A stretch of DNA of 64,000 nucleotides, taken from an uncultured Bacteroidales bacterium. Lineage in GTDB: Bacteria; Bacteroidota; Bacteroidia; Bacteroidales; Paludibacteraceae. The stretch is taken from NCBI GenBank assembly GCA_934728255.1, contig CAKVEC010000008.1, forward strand, positions 56,085 to 120,084, read 5' to 3'. The first letter of the stretch is position 1; every line of letters begins with the position of its first letter. Of this stretch, positions 8,873 through 16,665 are shown piece after piece. The notes beneath the pieces were generated by a model. The model saw only the letters and a program-made list of their open reading frames with translations. It had not been told where the DNA came from and did no database searches. The position numbers and the translations under genes were made by a program.

Positions 8873-9184
8873 AATCTGTAAGTTATGTTAGTTATTCTGT
8901 TTATTGTATCCTTTGCCGCAAGCGGCAAGAAATCCAAATAAATCTTTTCGCATTGCAGTCCTAAATTGCTATAAATCTTATTCGCCTGCGGCGTGTTTTT
9001 TATATTGAAACAAAACCTGCAAAACCTATCTTGCGGCGCAACACGCGCCGCGTTTTTTAGGCAATAGGGTCAATCATTATTCAAATAGGCATTATTTGGG
9101 TTGTTGTAGGACGGGCTACGTCCGTATTATCACGAATTAACCATAAACCATATTATTACATCCTCAAAGATTATTGATGTCATT
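8873..9184. other. Intergenic region with three short GC-rich hairpins
   Basis: No gene is visible. Three small hairpins occur: TTGCCGC/GCGGCAA near 8919-8934; CGCC/GGCG near 8988 followed by TGTTTTTT; and GCGGCGC/GCGCCGC (9033-9051) followed by six T (9053-9058). The last two have terminator form on the + strand, although both neighbouring genes are on the minus strand. I see no good + strand promoter in front of them. Confidence 0.4.
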
Positions 9185-9990
9185 TTAGTGTGTAAGCAGA
9201 ACATTTCCGGAATCCAATAGTTGTCCGTCTTGCAAGAGCAATAGTTGATACCAACCATTGGGCAACCCTGCCACATCCAATGAGACGTTTTCTGCATTGG
9301 AGGTCAAGGTACGTACACGCCCTTGCAAGTCGCTCCACAACTCAATGGTATAATTGGGGAGTTCGTATGGTACTGCAAATGTTGCCACATCGGTTTCATC
9401 ATTCACATTGCGTTCTATGGAAATGGCTATTGAAGAGGTATTTACGGGGTTTTGATAAGATTTCATTATGATAGGCGGTTGTACTATTTTTTCGGAAATA
9501 TCAAACATGTATGTTGCTTCGTTTAGTGTGGGACATCCACAATCATTCACTACACGCATAGTCAGTGTACCGCCTTTAGTAGGTGTCAGACTGACACTGC
9601 GTCCAGTATATTCCGACCATGCAGTATCTTTCGGATACTGTATATGCCATCTGATATATGCATCCTCTATAGTAGGGATTGCAGTTTCTGTAAATGAACG
9701 AGTCTGATTGGCAAACCATACAGGTTTCTTTCCTATAGGCAGATCTATCCCAGGTTTGGCATTTTTCGGCAATTCAATTTCTTTCTCTATAGTATATGTG
9801 CCGTTGCCGCTATGTATTGTTGCATAGAGTGTAACCGTACCAGTATAGGGCATTAGGACTCCACGTCCTGCCGCTGTAGTCTCTGTACTCATCTTAATAG
9901 GAGTATCAGGGAGAGGAGTCCCGATAGAATCTATCAAGCGAACAAACTGCGCACCTCTCTCTACCATAACACTCGCTCCTTTATTGCCAT
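9185..9990 (-). repeat. Long direct repeat shared with 16666-17475
   Basis: The DNA for the last 270 or so residues of the two M6 proteases matches closely over about 800 bases, including long unbroken stretches such as the block around TTCCGGAATCCA and TTGTCCGTCTTGCAAGAGCA. Upstream the two genes diverge faster. This marks duplication with later homogenisation, or selection, on the 3' part. The boundaries are approximate. Confidence 0.7.
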
Positions 9991-11740
9991 TGGGGAACTT
10001 GATTGCAGGGAAAAGTCTATTTTCCTTCATCGTAGAAGAAAACGAATAAGACCATACAATAGTATCTTTAGCAGGAACAACTCCTGTTACCGAATATGTC
10101 CGTTTGCCACACAGATGATCAGGTCCTTCTATCTGTGGATTAACCGTGAAACTAACTGACTTATCCAAATTTTGCTTGATAAAACAAATATTGACTCCTG
10201 TTCCCACGCCATTCCAACCGATAAAACTTGGAGTAGAACCTATCGTAAATAAAGTTTGTTTTCCATTATTTCCAGGATAGGTACGTAAATCATTGTTTGT
10301 TCCGTACGACAAAGGATCATTAGTAGGGTTTTTAATTGCAAAAGCATTAACTATGTAACACTTCAGTGGATGGTTCGAATTTATAAATTCATTTTGTTCT
10401 ATGGTTGATGCTAAATCTTTATGGATATGATAAATAACCAAGCCTTCACTAGAAAGCATTGCATCAAAATTTTGTTTGGTACGATTTTCTAACAAAAAGA
10501 ATTCTCCATTTGTTGTAGAATTAATACGATAAAACACTGGCGATACAGTTGCAGATAGCAAAGTATAGTTATTCGTCATTGCATCAAGCATTTTAGGATT
10601 TCCCCAACCAAACAAATAACATTTTGTATAAGCATTATTATGAGCAGGATATCGCCCGCTATCACTATATCTTCCAATAGGATAATTCCAGTTTCCTCCT
10701 CCCATCAAATCATATCTTCCCGTAGCATTATAGTCATTTGCATCATCTATCCTATCATAGAAATCAGGTGCTCCTAAAATATGCCCCAACTCGTGACATA
10801 TAGTACCAATCGGGGCAATTCTATTGTCATTTGCCAATTCTGGTGTAATTATATATTTAGAAATTTTTTTACCATTAATTTTTCCGATTCTATTTATTGA
10901 AGACTTGTGAGCCCAAATAAGACCATCATCAGCACCACCAGACAGTCCATGTCCGGCAAATACCACATGAATACAATCTACATATCCATCGCCATCACCA
11001 TCCAAAGTAGAAAAATCTACCAACTTTTTTGCATAATCAACCGCCTCGTTTACTAATTTCTTAACATGCTTGTCAGAATCCGTTTTACCCCACCTATAAT
11101 ACTCACTCTCATTATCTGCTACAAATGGTCCAACAACTACAGCAGACAAATCTAATTTTCCATAAGAGTCCTCGTTATAAAATTGCCATACGCTACCATA
11201 ATTTCCATCAATGCTACCGGTTTTTGAATTCATCAGTTTATCGAAATCAGTAGCCGTTTTTGTAAAAGGTCGATCCTTAAAACCTACCAATACGGTAAGT
11301 ATTTTTCGTTTTCCGACAACCGCGGTAGTGGATTGTATTGCTACAAGAGAATTATCAGACAATGGTGTGTCCATTGCAACCTGTTGCTTTGCCAATGCTC
11401 GCTGCTGTTTTATACTAATAAATTGCCTGACATTGTTTGTATTCTTTATAAGAAAAGTATTCTCTTCCTCTGTACGTTCTGATGCATTATGAACTACAAT
11501 ATTGGACGGCATCAATGAATCGCCATTGACAATGGCATAACAATAATGTAGGTGTAGATCACGCAATATGACATATCCATCCGTAGTGGAACGCCAATTA
11601 TAAAACTCATCACCATGCACCTGCGTCCAAATCATTGATCCATCCGGTTGCATAACTTGTACGGAATCAGGACAAGCAGGAACCGCACCGACATACAAAG
11701 TGTAAAGTATCAAAAGAGAAAATAAAACAAATCTCTTCAT
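9185..11740 (-). CDS. M6-family metalloprotease, T9SS cargo (copy 1)
   Basis: An 851-residue secreted protease. After a signal peptide (to about 19) and a pro-region comes the catalytic domain with HELGH (316-320). Asp326 in HELGHILGAPD is the likely third zinc ligand, as in immune inhibitor A peptidases. A calcium-type loop DGDGDGYVD (248-256) and AGHGLSGGADDGLIW precede it. Several beta-sandwich domains follow, ending in a sorting-domain-like tail (SDLQGRVRTL, then LPNGWYQLLLL). It should be exported by T9SS and act at or beyond the cell surface. It is the last gene after three small lipoproteins, only 24 bases downstream of the nearest one. The C-terminal third is almost identical to that of the second M6 copy at 16666-19215, while the catalytic part is more divergent. 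Confidence 0.92.
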   Translation of the reverse strand: MKRFVLFSLLILYTLYVGAVPACPDSVQVMQPDGSMIWTQVHGDEFYNWRSTTDGYVILRDLHLHYCYAIVNGDSLMPSNIVVHNASERTEEENTFLIKNTNNVRQFISIKQQRALAKQQVAMDTPLSDNSLVAIQSTTAVVGKRKILTVLVGFKDRPFTKTATDFDKLMNSKTGSIDGNYGSVWQFYNEDSYGKLDLSAVVVGPFVADNESEYYRWGKTDSDKHVKKLVNEAVDYAKKLVDFSTLDGDGDGYVDCIHVVFAGHGLSGGADDGLIWAHKSSINRIGKINGKKISKYIITPELANDNRIAPIGTICHELGHILGAPDFYDRIDDANDYNATGRYDLMGGGNWNYPIGRYSDSGRYPAHNNAYTKCYLFGWGNPKMLDAMTNNYTLLSATVSPVFYRINSTTNGEFFLLENRTKQNFDAMLSSEGLVIYHIHKDLASTIEQNEFINSNHPLKCYIVNAFAIKNPTNDPLSYGTNNDLRTYPGNNGKQTLFTIGSTPSFIGWNGVGTGVNICFIKQNLDKSVSFTVNPQIEGPDHLCGKRTYSVTGVVPAKDTIVWSYSFSSTMKENRLFPAIKFPNGNKGASVMVERGAQFVRLIDSIGTPLPDTPIKMSTETTAAGRGVLMPYTGTVTLYATIHSGNGTYTIEKEIELPKNAKPGIDLPIGKKPVWFANQTRSFTETAIPTIEDAYIRWHIQYPKDTAWSEYTGRSVSLTPTKGGTLTMRVVNDCGCPTLNEATYMFDISEKIVQPPIIMKSYQNPVNTSSIAISIERNVNDETDVATFAVPYELPNYTIELWSDLQGRVRTLTSNAENVSLDVAGLPNGWYQLLLLQDGQLLDSGNVLLTH

Positions 11741-11764
11741 ATTTTTTATAGTTAGAAATTCAAC

Positions 11765-12250
11765 TTAAATCATTGGAAAGAATCCAAGTTCTATCCTTAC
11801 AATCTCCTTTTGTTCTATAATCTTATATTCTAATTCCAACACATTAATAAAATACTCTTCTTGTCCGATATCCACCAATGTATCACCAATTATCTCATAA
11901 TAATATGGCTCTTTCCAAACCGTATCTCCCTCACAATTAAACCAAACCAAGGTATTCTCACAAAAATAGTTTACAATACTACTATCCGTTTTATGTTGAC
12001 ATTTCAACATCTCTATCGTAAAATCTGAAACAAAACTATTTTTCAATTCTGTACTGTCTTTCAAGTACATATTCACAGTCTCATTCAACCAGGGCAAATT
12101 GATAACACAACTATCGACTCCACACGCTGAAGCGGTGGAATCGATCTCTATCGTATGATGATGAACAAAACCACGGGGATAATCTCTATCATATTTACAA
12201 CTGATAAATATGCCACTTAATAGCACACATAGGAGAACTTTTGTTTTCAT
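11765..12250 (-). CDS. Protease-linked lipoprotein, CxVDSC/PWL family (member A)
   Basis: A 161-residue lipoprotein (lipobox FISC, Cys18). It carries the family signature IDSTASACGVDSCVINLPWLN at residues 32-52, followed by a helical stretch (LKDSTELK). Later come a beta-rich part with the motif WFNCEGDTVW and a C-terminal strand ending in IELGFFPMI. Four other proteins in this window share this layout (at 12348, 12845, 19236 and 19792). PWL with a later CDG-type turn is also a pattern I know from unassigned small Bacteroidota lipoproteins. It is the lipoprotein next to the M6 protease, with a 24-base gap. A role as inhibitor, chaperone or receptor of that protease is inferred from position only. 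Confidence 0.8.
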   Translation of the reverse strand: MKTKVLLCVLLSGIFISCKYDRDYPRGFVHHHTIEIDSTASACGVDSCVINLPWLNETVNMYLKDSTELKNSFVSDFTIEMLKCQHKTDSSIVNYFCENTLVWFNCEGDTVWKEPYYYEIIGDTLVDIGQEEYFINVLELEYKIIEQKEIVRIELGFFPMI

Positions 12251-12347
12251 AACGTATTTTTTAGATTAATCTTTATTTTATATGTAAGGAAGAAAAACCA
12301 TCACAATATACACTATACTTTTTTCTCTTTTATGACACCACTATGCC

Positions 12348-12803
12348 TCAAACTATCTCTAAAATGTGTATTGTTTTTTCGTGATAAGGATGCGTTTCTG
12401 TATTAATATTAATATAGTCGGGATCTATCCAAATAGTATCTCCATTGCAGTCTAACCATAAAGTACCATTCTGTTTCTCATCAAACATACAAAATTCAAA
12501 ATACGTTATCTCGTCATTCTCAGCCACATTATCTGCACAAAGATATTGTGTAATTTTAAGGGTGGTTTCAAATTTTAACTTTCTATCTGCACTATCTGCC
12601 AAGAATACATTGATTTCATTCTTTATCCAAGGAATATCAATAACACAACTATCTACACCACAAGCGGATGCCGCAGAATTTACAACTATTATAGATTTAT
12701 AGGACTTTCCTGTAGGAATTCTATACTTCTCACAACTTGGCAGACATAGTATTGTCCCTATTAGAAGAAACAACATCAATATTACATTTTTTCTTGGTTT
12801 CAT
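12348..12803 (-). CDS. Protease-linked lipoprotein, CxVDSC/PWL family (member B)
   Basis: A 151-residue lipoprotein (lipobox LPSC, Cys24) with the signature SAASACGVDSCVIDIPWIKN, then FLADSADRK and the later LWLDCNGDTIW. It is the shortest and most divergent of the five relatives: about 20-25 residues that the others have between the CDG turn and the last strand are missing, and it stops at TIHILEIV. The middle position in a three-lipoprotein tandem suggests it arose by local duplication. The loop loss could have changed its target or weakened its function. Confidence 0.78.
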   Translation of the reverse strand: MKPRKNVILMLFLLIGTILCLPSCEKYRIPTGKSYKSIIVVNSAASACGVDSCVIDIPWIKNEINVFLADSADRKLKFETTLKITQYLCADNVAENDEITYFEFCMFDEKQNGTLWLDCNGDTIWIDPDYININTETHPYHEKTIHILEIV

Positions 12804-12844
12804 TGTTTTAATAATTTAATGGTTAAGTTATTGTCATTGTTTTT

Positions 12845-13360
12845 CTATATACGAGAGATATAGCCGAAATGCAGTTCTACGATTGTTTCGTCGGATAGAA
12901 TGTCAGAATGCAATGTTTTTCTAAAATAATCTTCTGGAGTAATTGTTATTTCTTCATCCGTTGTATTATTAACAAATTCTTGCCAATTACAAATGGTGTC
13001 TCCCATACAATCAAGCCATAAAATACCACCTAACACGTTGTCCGAACAATCATACATAAAACATGTGTATTGTTCTTCTGTAACAGTATTCAAGCACGCT
13101 AATTGCGTAATATGCAGGGTAGTTTCAAACTTAGATTTTCTTTCAGTACTATCTTTCACGAAAACATTTATTTTCCCGTTCAACCAAGGCAATTTAAGAA
13201 CACAACTATCCACATCACAGGCTGATGCAGTTGAATCTATAGTAACTATACTCATATAGTTAAATTTTCCAGAATTGGGATTTCTAAATGCATCGCAACT
13301 ATAAACTAAAAATACAAAACCTATCAAAAGGCATAAACATACAAATGAATTTTTATTCAT
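12845..13360 (-). CDS. Protease-linked lipoprotein, CxVDSC/PWL family (member C)
   Basis: A 171-residue lipoprotein (lipobox VYSC, Cys22) with the signature IDSTASACDVDSCVLKLPWL, then FVKDSTERKSKFETTLHIT and GGILWLDCMGDTI, ending IVELHFGYISRI. It is the first gene after the GT4 transferase, whose stop lies 38 bases upstream, and it opens the module of three lipoproteins and an M6 protease. There is no promoter in that gap, so the module is probably read through from the glycogen genes. The AT-rich base composition contrasts with the GT4 gene. Confidence 0.8.
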   Translation of the reverse strand: MNKNSFVCLCLLIGFVFLVYSCDAFRNPNSGKFNYMSIVTIDSTASACDVDSCVLKLPWLNGKINVFVKDSTERKSKFETTLHITQLACLNTVTEEQYTCFMYDCSDNVLGGILWLDCMGDTICNWQEFVNNTTDEEITITPEDYFRKTLHSDILSDETIVELHFGYISRI

Positions 13361-13398
13361 AACATACCGATTGTTAGATTATGTAAGATATAGTGCAT

Positions 13399-14661
13399 CT
13401 ACAGCGTGTGGTTGATGACGGCGTCGTAGATGCGGCGGACTTTGAGACCGGCGTCGTACCAGCGGATGTTGTTCACCTCGCGCTGACCTTCGATGTGGAG
13501 CGATTGGTACATAGCGGGGTATTTGACGATAGCATAGATAGCGTCCGCCATAGCATCGATGTCCCAGTAGTCGGTTTTGATAGCGTGGCTCAGTATCTCC
13601 GCACAGCCCGACTGCTTGGATATGATCGTCGGGCAACCGACCTGCATCGCCTCGAGGGGCGAGATACCAAACGGTTCGCTCACACTCGGCATAATATATA
13701 CATCGGAGTCCGCCAGCAGTTCCTGCACCTGCCGCCCGCGCATAAAACCGGGGAAATGGAACTTGTCGGCGATACCTCGTTTGGCTACGAGATCAATCAT
13801 CTCATTCATCTTGTCGCCGCTACCCGCCATCACGAAACGCACGCCATCGGTTTTCTCCAACACACGGGCGGCAGCCTCGACAAAGTACTCGGGACCTTTC
13901 TGCATCGTGATACGCCCAAGGAAGGTAACAAGTTTATCCTTACGCGGGTGCTTGACGAACTCATCGGGGTGTGCGAGCGGTTCGACGGCATTATGCACAG
14001 TAGAGACCTTGTGCGGATTGATACCATATTTGTCGATAACGGTTTGGCGGGTCAGGTTGCTTACACACATAATATGATCCGCCTCCTCCATACCGCGTTT
14101 CTCAATAGCATAGACGGTGGGATTGACATTTCCACGACTGCGGTCGAAGTCGGTGGCATGGACGTGGATGACCAACGGTTTGCCCGATATATGCTTGGCG
14201 AACACGCCTGCGGGGTAAGTCAGCCAGTCATGGGAGTGGATGATGTCGAAATCAAGACTATTGGCGAGTACCGACGCCACCGCCTCGTAGTTACCGATTT
14301 CCTCGATAAGGTTGTCGGGATAGCGCCCGGAGAAAGCCACACAGCCGAGGTCGTCGGTACCGATACGGCGGAAGTCGTAATGTATGCCATCACGGAAATG
14401 GAAATACTCCTCGGGAGACATTCTGCCTTCCATACGCTGACGCACATAGTCGTAACTATTCTCCTTCCACACAATGGGTATGCTGTTTGCGCCGATAATG
14501 CGCAGGAACGATTGGTCTTCGTCGCCCCATGGTTTGGGAATAACGAAAGTGATGTGCATATCGGGCTGCTGTGCCATACCGCGTGTCAGTCCGTAACTGG
14601 CGGTACCTAATCCTCCCAGAATATGAGGCGGGAACTCCCACCCGAACATTAGTGCATTCAT
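13399..14661 (-). CDS. GT4-family glycosyltransferase of the glycogen cluster
   Basis: A 420-residue GT-B fold transferase. The N-terminal nucleotide-sugar synthase pattern FGWEFPPHILGGLGTASYGL resembles starch/glycogen synthases. The C-terminal donor domain has GRITMQKGPEYFVEAA and the E-x7-E motif in SEPFGISPLEAMQVG. It probably extends or builds an alpha-glucan in the cytoplasm. It starts five bases after the stop of the debranching-enzyme gene, forming a tight pair. In Bacteroides this pair is normally followed by a GH57 gene. Here a protease module of 4.2 kb lies between the pair and the GH57 gene. Confidence 0.9.
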   Translation of the reverse strand: MNALMFGWEFPPHILGGLGTASYGLTRGMAQQPDMHITFVIPKPWGDEDQSFLRIIGANSIPIVWKENSYDYVRQRMEGRMSPEEYFHFRDGIHYDFRRIGTDDLGCVAFSGRYPDNLIEEIGNYEAVASVLANSLDFDIIHSHDWLTYPAGVFAKHISGKPLVIHVHATDFDRSRGNVNPTVYAIEKRGMEEADHIMCVSNLTRQTVIDKYGINPHKVSTVHNAVEPLAHPDEFVKHPRKDKLVTFLGRITMQKGPEYFVEAAARVLEKTDGVRFVMAGSGDKMNEMIDLVAKRGIADKFHFPGFMRGRQVQELLADSDVYIMPSVSEPFGISPLEAMQVGCPTIISKQSGCAEILSHAIKTDYWDIDAMADAIYAIVKYPAMYQSLHIEGQREVNNIRWYDAGLKVRRIYDAVINHTL

Positions 14662-14666
14662 GTCTG

Positions 14667-16637
14667 TTAGTGTTGTGTTGTTTGCGTTTCTTCGGTGTTG
14701 TCTGTATAGCGTTTCATTGTGTCTATTACTGAGATTACGGCTGCCACGCTTGGGGCGAAACTCATACCGCCGTGCCCTTTGTAGGGCGGGTTTCCGTCGT
14801 ATAGTTCGTTGAGCGTACCGATACAGAGTTCGCTCATCTCGCGCTCGTAGCCGACCAGCAGACGCTCCATAAAACTAAGTCCGCTGTGCTTATAGACCGT
14901 CATATACGCACGGGCATAAGCCGCAATAGATGCCGGCCAGATAGGTCCGTTGTGGAAGTTGCGGTCGCGCTCCAACTGTCCGCCAACATAGAACGGGCGG
15001 TAGTTGCCGCTCTTGGGCGAGAGAGTGCGCAATCCGCGCGGGGCGAGCAGTTCTTTGGTACAGATGTCCACCACGGCTTTCATCTGCTTGCGGTCCAACG
15101 GCGAATAGGGCAAGCCTGCACTCCAGATCTGGTTGGGTCGCACCTCTTTGTCGTGGTAGTCGCCCACCACATAGTCGTCCAGATAGAGTCCGTTCCAGAA
15201 CGTGCGGACAAACGAGTCGCGCACGATCTCCGCCTGATATTCCAGGAGGTCGGCAACTGCGTCTTTGTGCAAGTCGCGCTGCATCTCTTCGGTAAACTTC
15301 AGCGCATTGTACCATAGGGCATTGATTTCCACCACATAACCTGTACGGGGGGTGATTGGTCGTCCGTTTTCTACGGCGTTCATCCATGTAGCAGGATGCT
15401 CCGTGCCGTCCACCCAAACGAGTCCATTTTGGTGAACGATAGCACGTGGGTGGTTCTGACGGCGGTAATACTCGATTATCTCACGACACAGTTCACCATA
15501 TTTCTCGGCAGCATCGTGTATCGTATATTTGTGGGCATATTTTTGACACGCACGTACAAACCAAAGCAGTGCGTCGGGATCGTCCATACCTGTCATTTTC
15601 ACCTTATCGGTCTCGCCTGCCATAAAGGCACGTACCTCGCCGACAGCGGTCTGGTCAATGATAGCCTCCCAATACTCGGGGCGGTCGATATCGAGCGTGC
15701 AACTCGGGGTGGCAAAAAACGCCGCCCGTGCCTGTGCGTGGTACCAAGGATAGCCGGCCAACAGATAGCATTTATCACCCTCACGCTTGTAGAATTGTGC
15801 AGCGGAGTTTTTCAGACAGGCGAACATATCCGTGCGGGCAATACGCCGCTTGAGTTCTTTTGTCCAAATGGTCTTCAGTTTGGCAGTATCGGTCTCGGTG
15901 ATACCCGCAGCAAAGATGACGCTTTCCCCCTTGCGTATAGGTAGTTCGAACCAGCCGGGTACGAGCAGATCCTCTTTGTATTCGTATCCCCTTTCCTGCT
16001 CTTTGGGGTATTCGATGCCTTTGTACCATACGGGATTGTGGTGGTACTCCACCGCCTTGGAGAACTGCATATACAGGTGCGGGAACTCGGGATACATTTG
16101 GTTGCAGCGTCCGTTTTGACATTCGCCCATATCGGTGTTGGCACGCGGGTTCTCGTGCGTCAGTTCGTTCACCGATCGGAACGCAAGGAACGGGCGAAAA
16201 CGCAGTATGGTAGGCGAGCCTGATTCGAGCAGCGTATAGCGTATCAGGACACGCGGTTCAAAACTGACAAGCATACGCTCTTTGGTGAGTATGACACCAC
16301 CCACACGATAAGTAGTCTTCGAGATAACCTCACAGTCGAACTCACGTATGTACTTATGTCCGTTGGGGGAATAGATGTTTTCGCCGTACTTGTGCAAACC
16401 GAGGTTGAACTCTGCGCCGTGCTGGATAACGGTCTCGTCCAACGAACTGAGCAGTACATAGTTGTCGTCTCCCAATTCGGGCAGCGGAAGTACCAACTGC
16501 CCGTGATACTTGCGAGTGTTGCAATCAACGAGGGTGGTGGAGTTGTACGCTCCCGCACGATTGGTGCGTATCATCTCTTTTGGGAGCGACCGCTCCAAGT
16601 TGATCAGCAGTGTCTTATCAAAATTAAGGTAACTCAT
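14667..16637 (-). CDS. Glycogen debranching enzyme (amylo-alpha-1,6-glucosidase type)
   Basis: A 656-residue cytoplasmic enzyme. The N-terminal domain shows the hallmark RAGAYNSTTLVDCNTRKYHG of the bacterial GDE N-terminal family, followed by a beta-sandwich. The C-terminal half is an (alpha/alpha)6 barrel with DGTEHPATWMNA, VEINALWYNALKF and ending PPYKGHGGMSFAPSV. It should cleave alpha-1,6 branches in glycogen. It lies 29 bases after the second M6 protease gene and five bases before the GT4 gene, so the metabolic pair sits between two protease modules on one strand. Confidence 0.93.
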   Translation of the reverse strand: MSYLNFDKTLLINLERSLPKEMIRTNRAGAYNSTTLVDCNTRKYHGQLVLPLPELGDDNYVLLSSLDETVIQHGAEFNLGLHKYGENIYSPNGHKYIREFDCEVISKTTYRVGGVILTKERMLVSFEPRVLIRYTLLESGSPTILRFRPFLAFRSVNELTHENPRANTDMGECQNGRCNQMYPEFPHLYMQFSKAVEYHHNPVWYKGIEYPKEQERGYEYKEDLLVPGWFELPIRKGESVIFAAGITETDTAKLKTIWTKELKRRIARTDMFACLKNSAAQFYKREGDKCYLLAGYPWYHAQARAAFFATPSCTLDIDRPEYWEAIIDQTAVGEVRAFMAGETDKVKMTGMDDPDALLWFVRACQKYAHKYTIHDAAEKYGELCREIIEYYRRQNHPRAIVHQNGLVWVDGTEHPATWMNAVENGRPITPRTGYVVEINALWYNALKFTEEMQRDLHKDAVADLLEYQAEIVRDSFVRTFWNGLYLDDYVVGDYHDKEVRPNQIWSAGLPYSPLDRKQMKAVVDICTKELLAPRGLRTLSPKSGNYRPFYVGGQLERDRNFHNGPIWPASIAAYARAYMTVYKHSGLSFMERLLVGYEREMSELCIGTLNELYDGNPPYKGHGGMSFAPSVAAVISVIDTMKRYTDNTEETQTTQH

Positions 16638-16665
16638 ATCTGTAAGTTATTATTAGTCTGTATAA

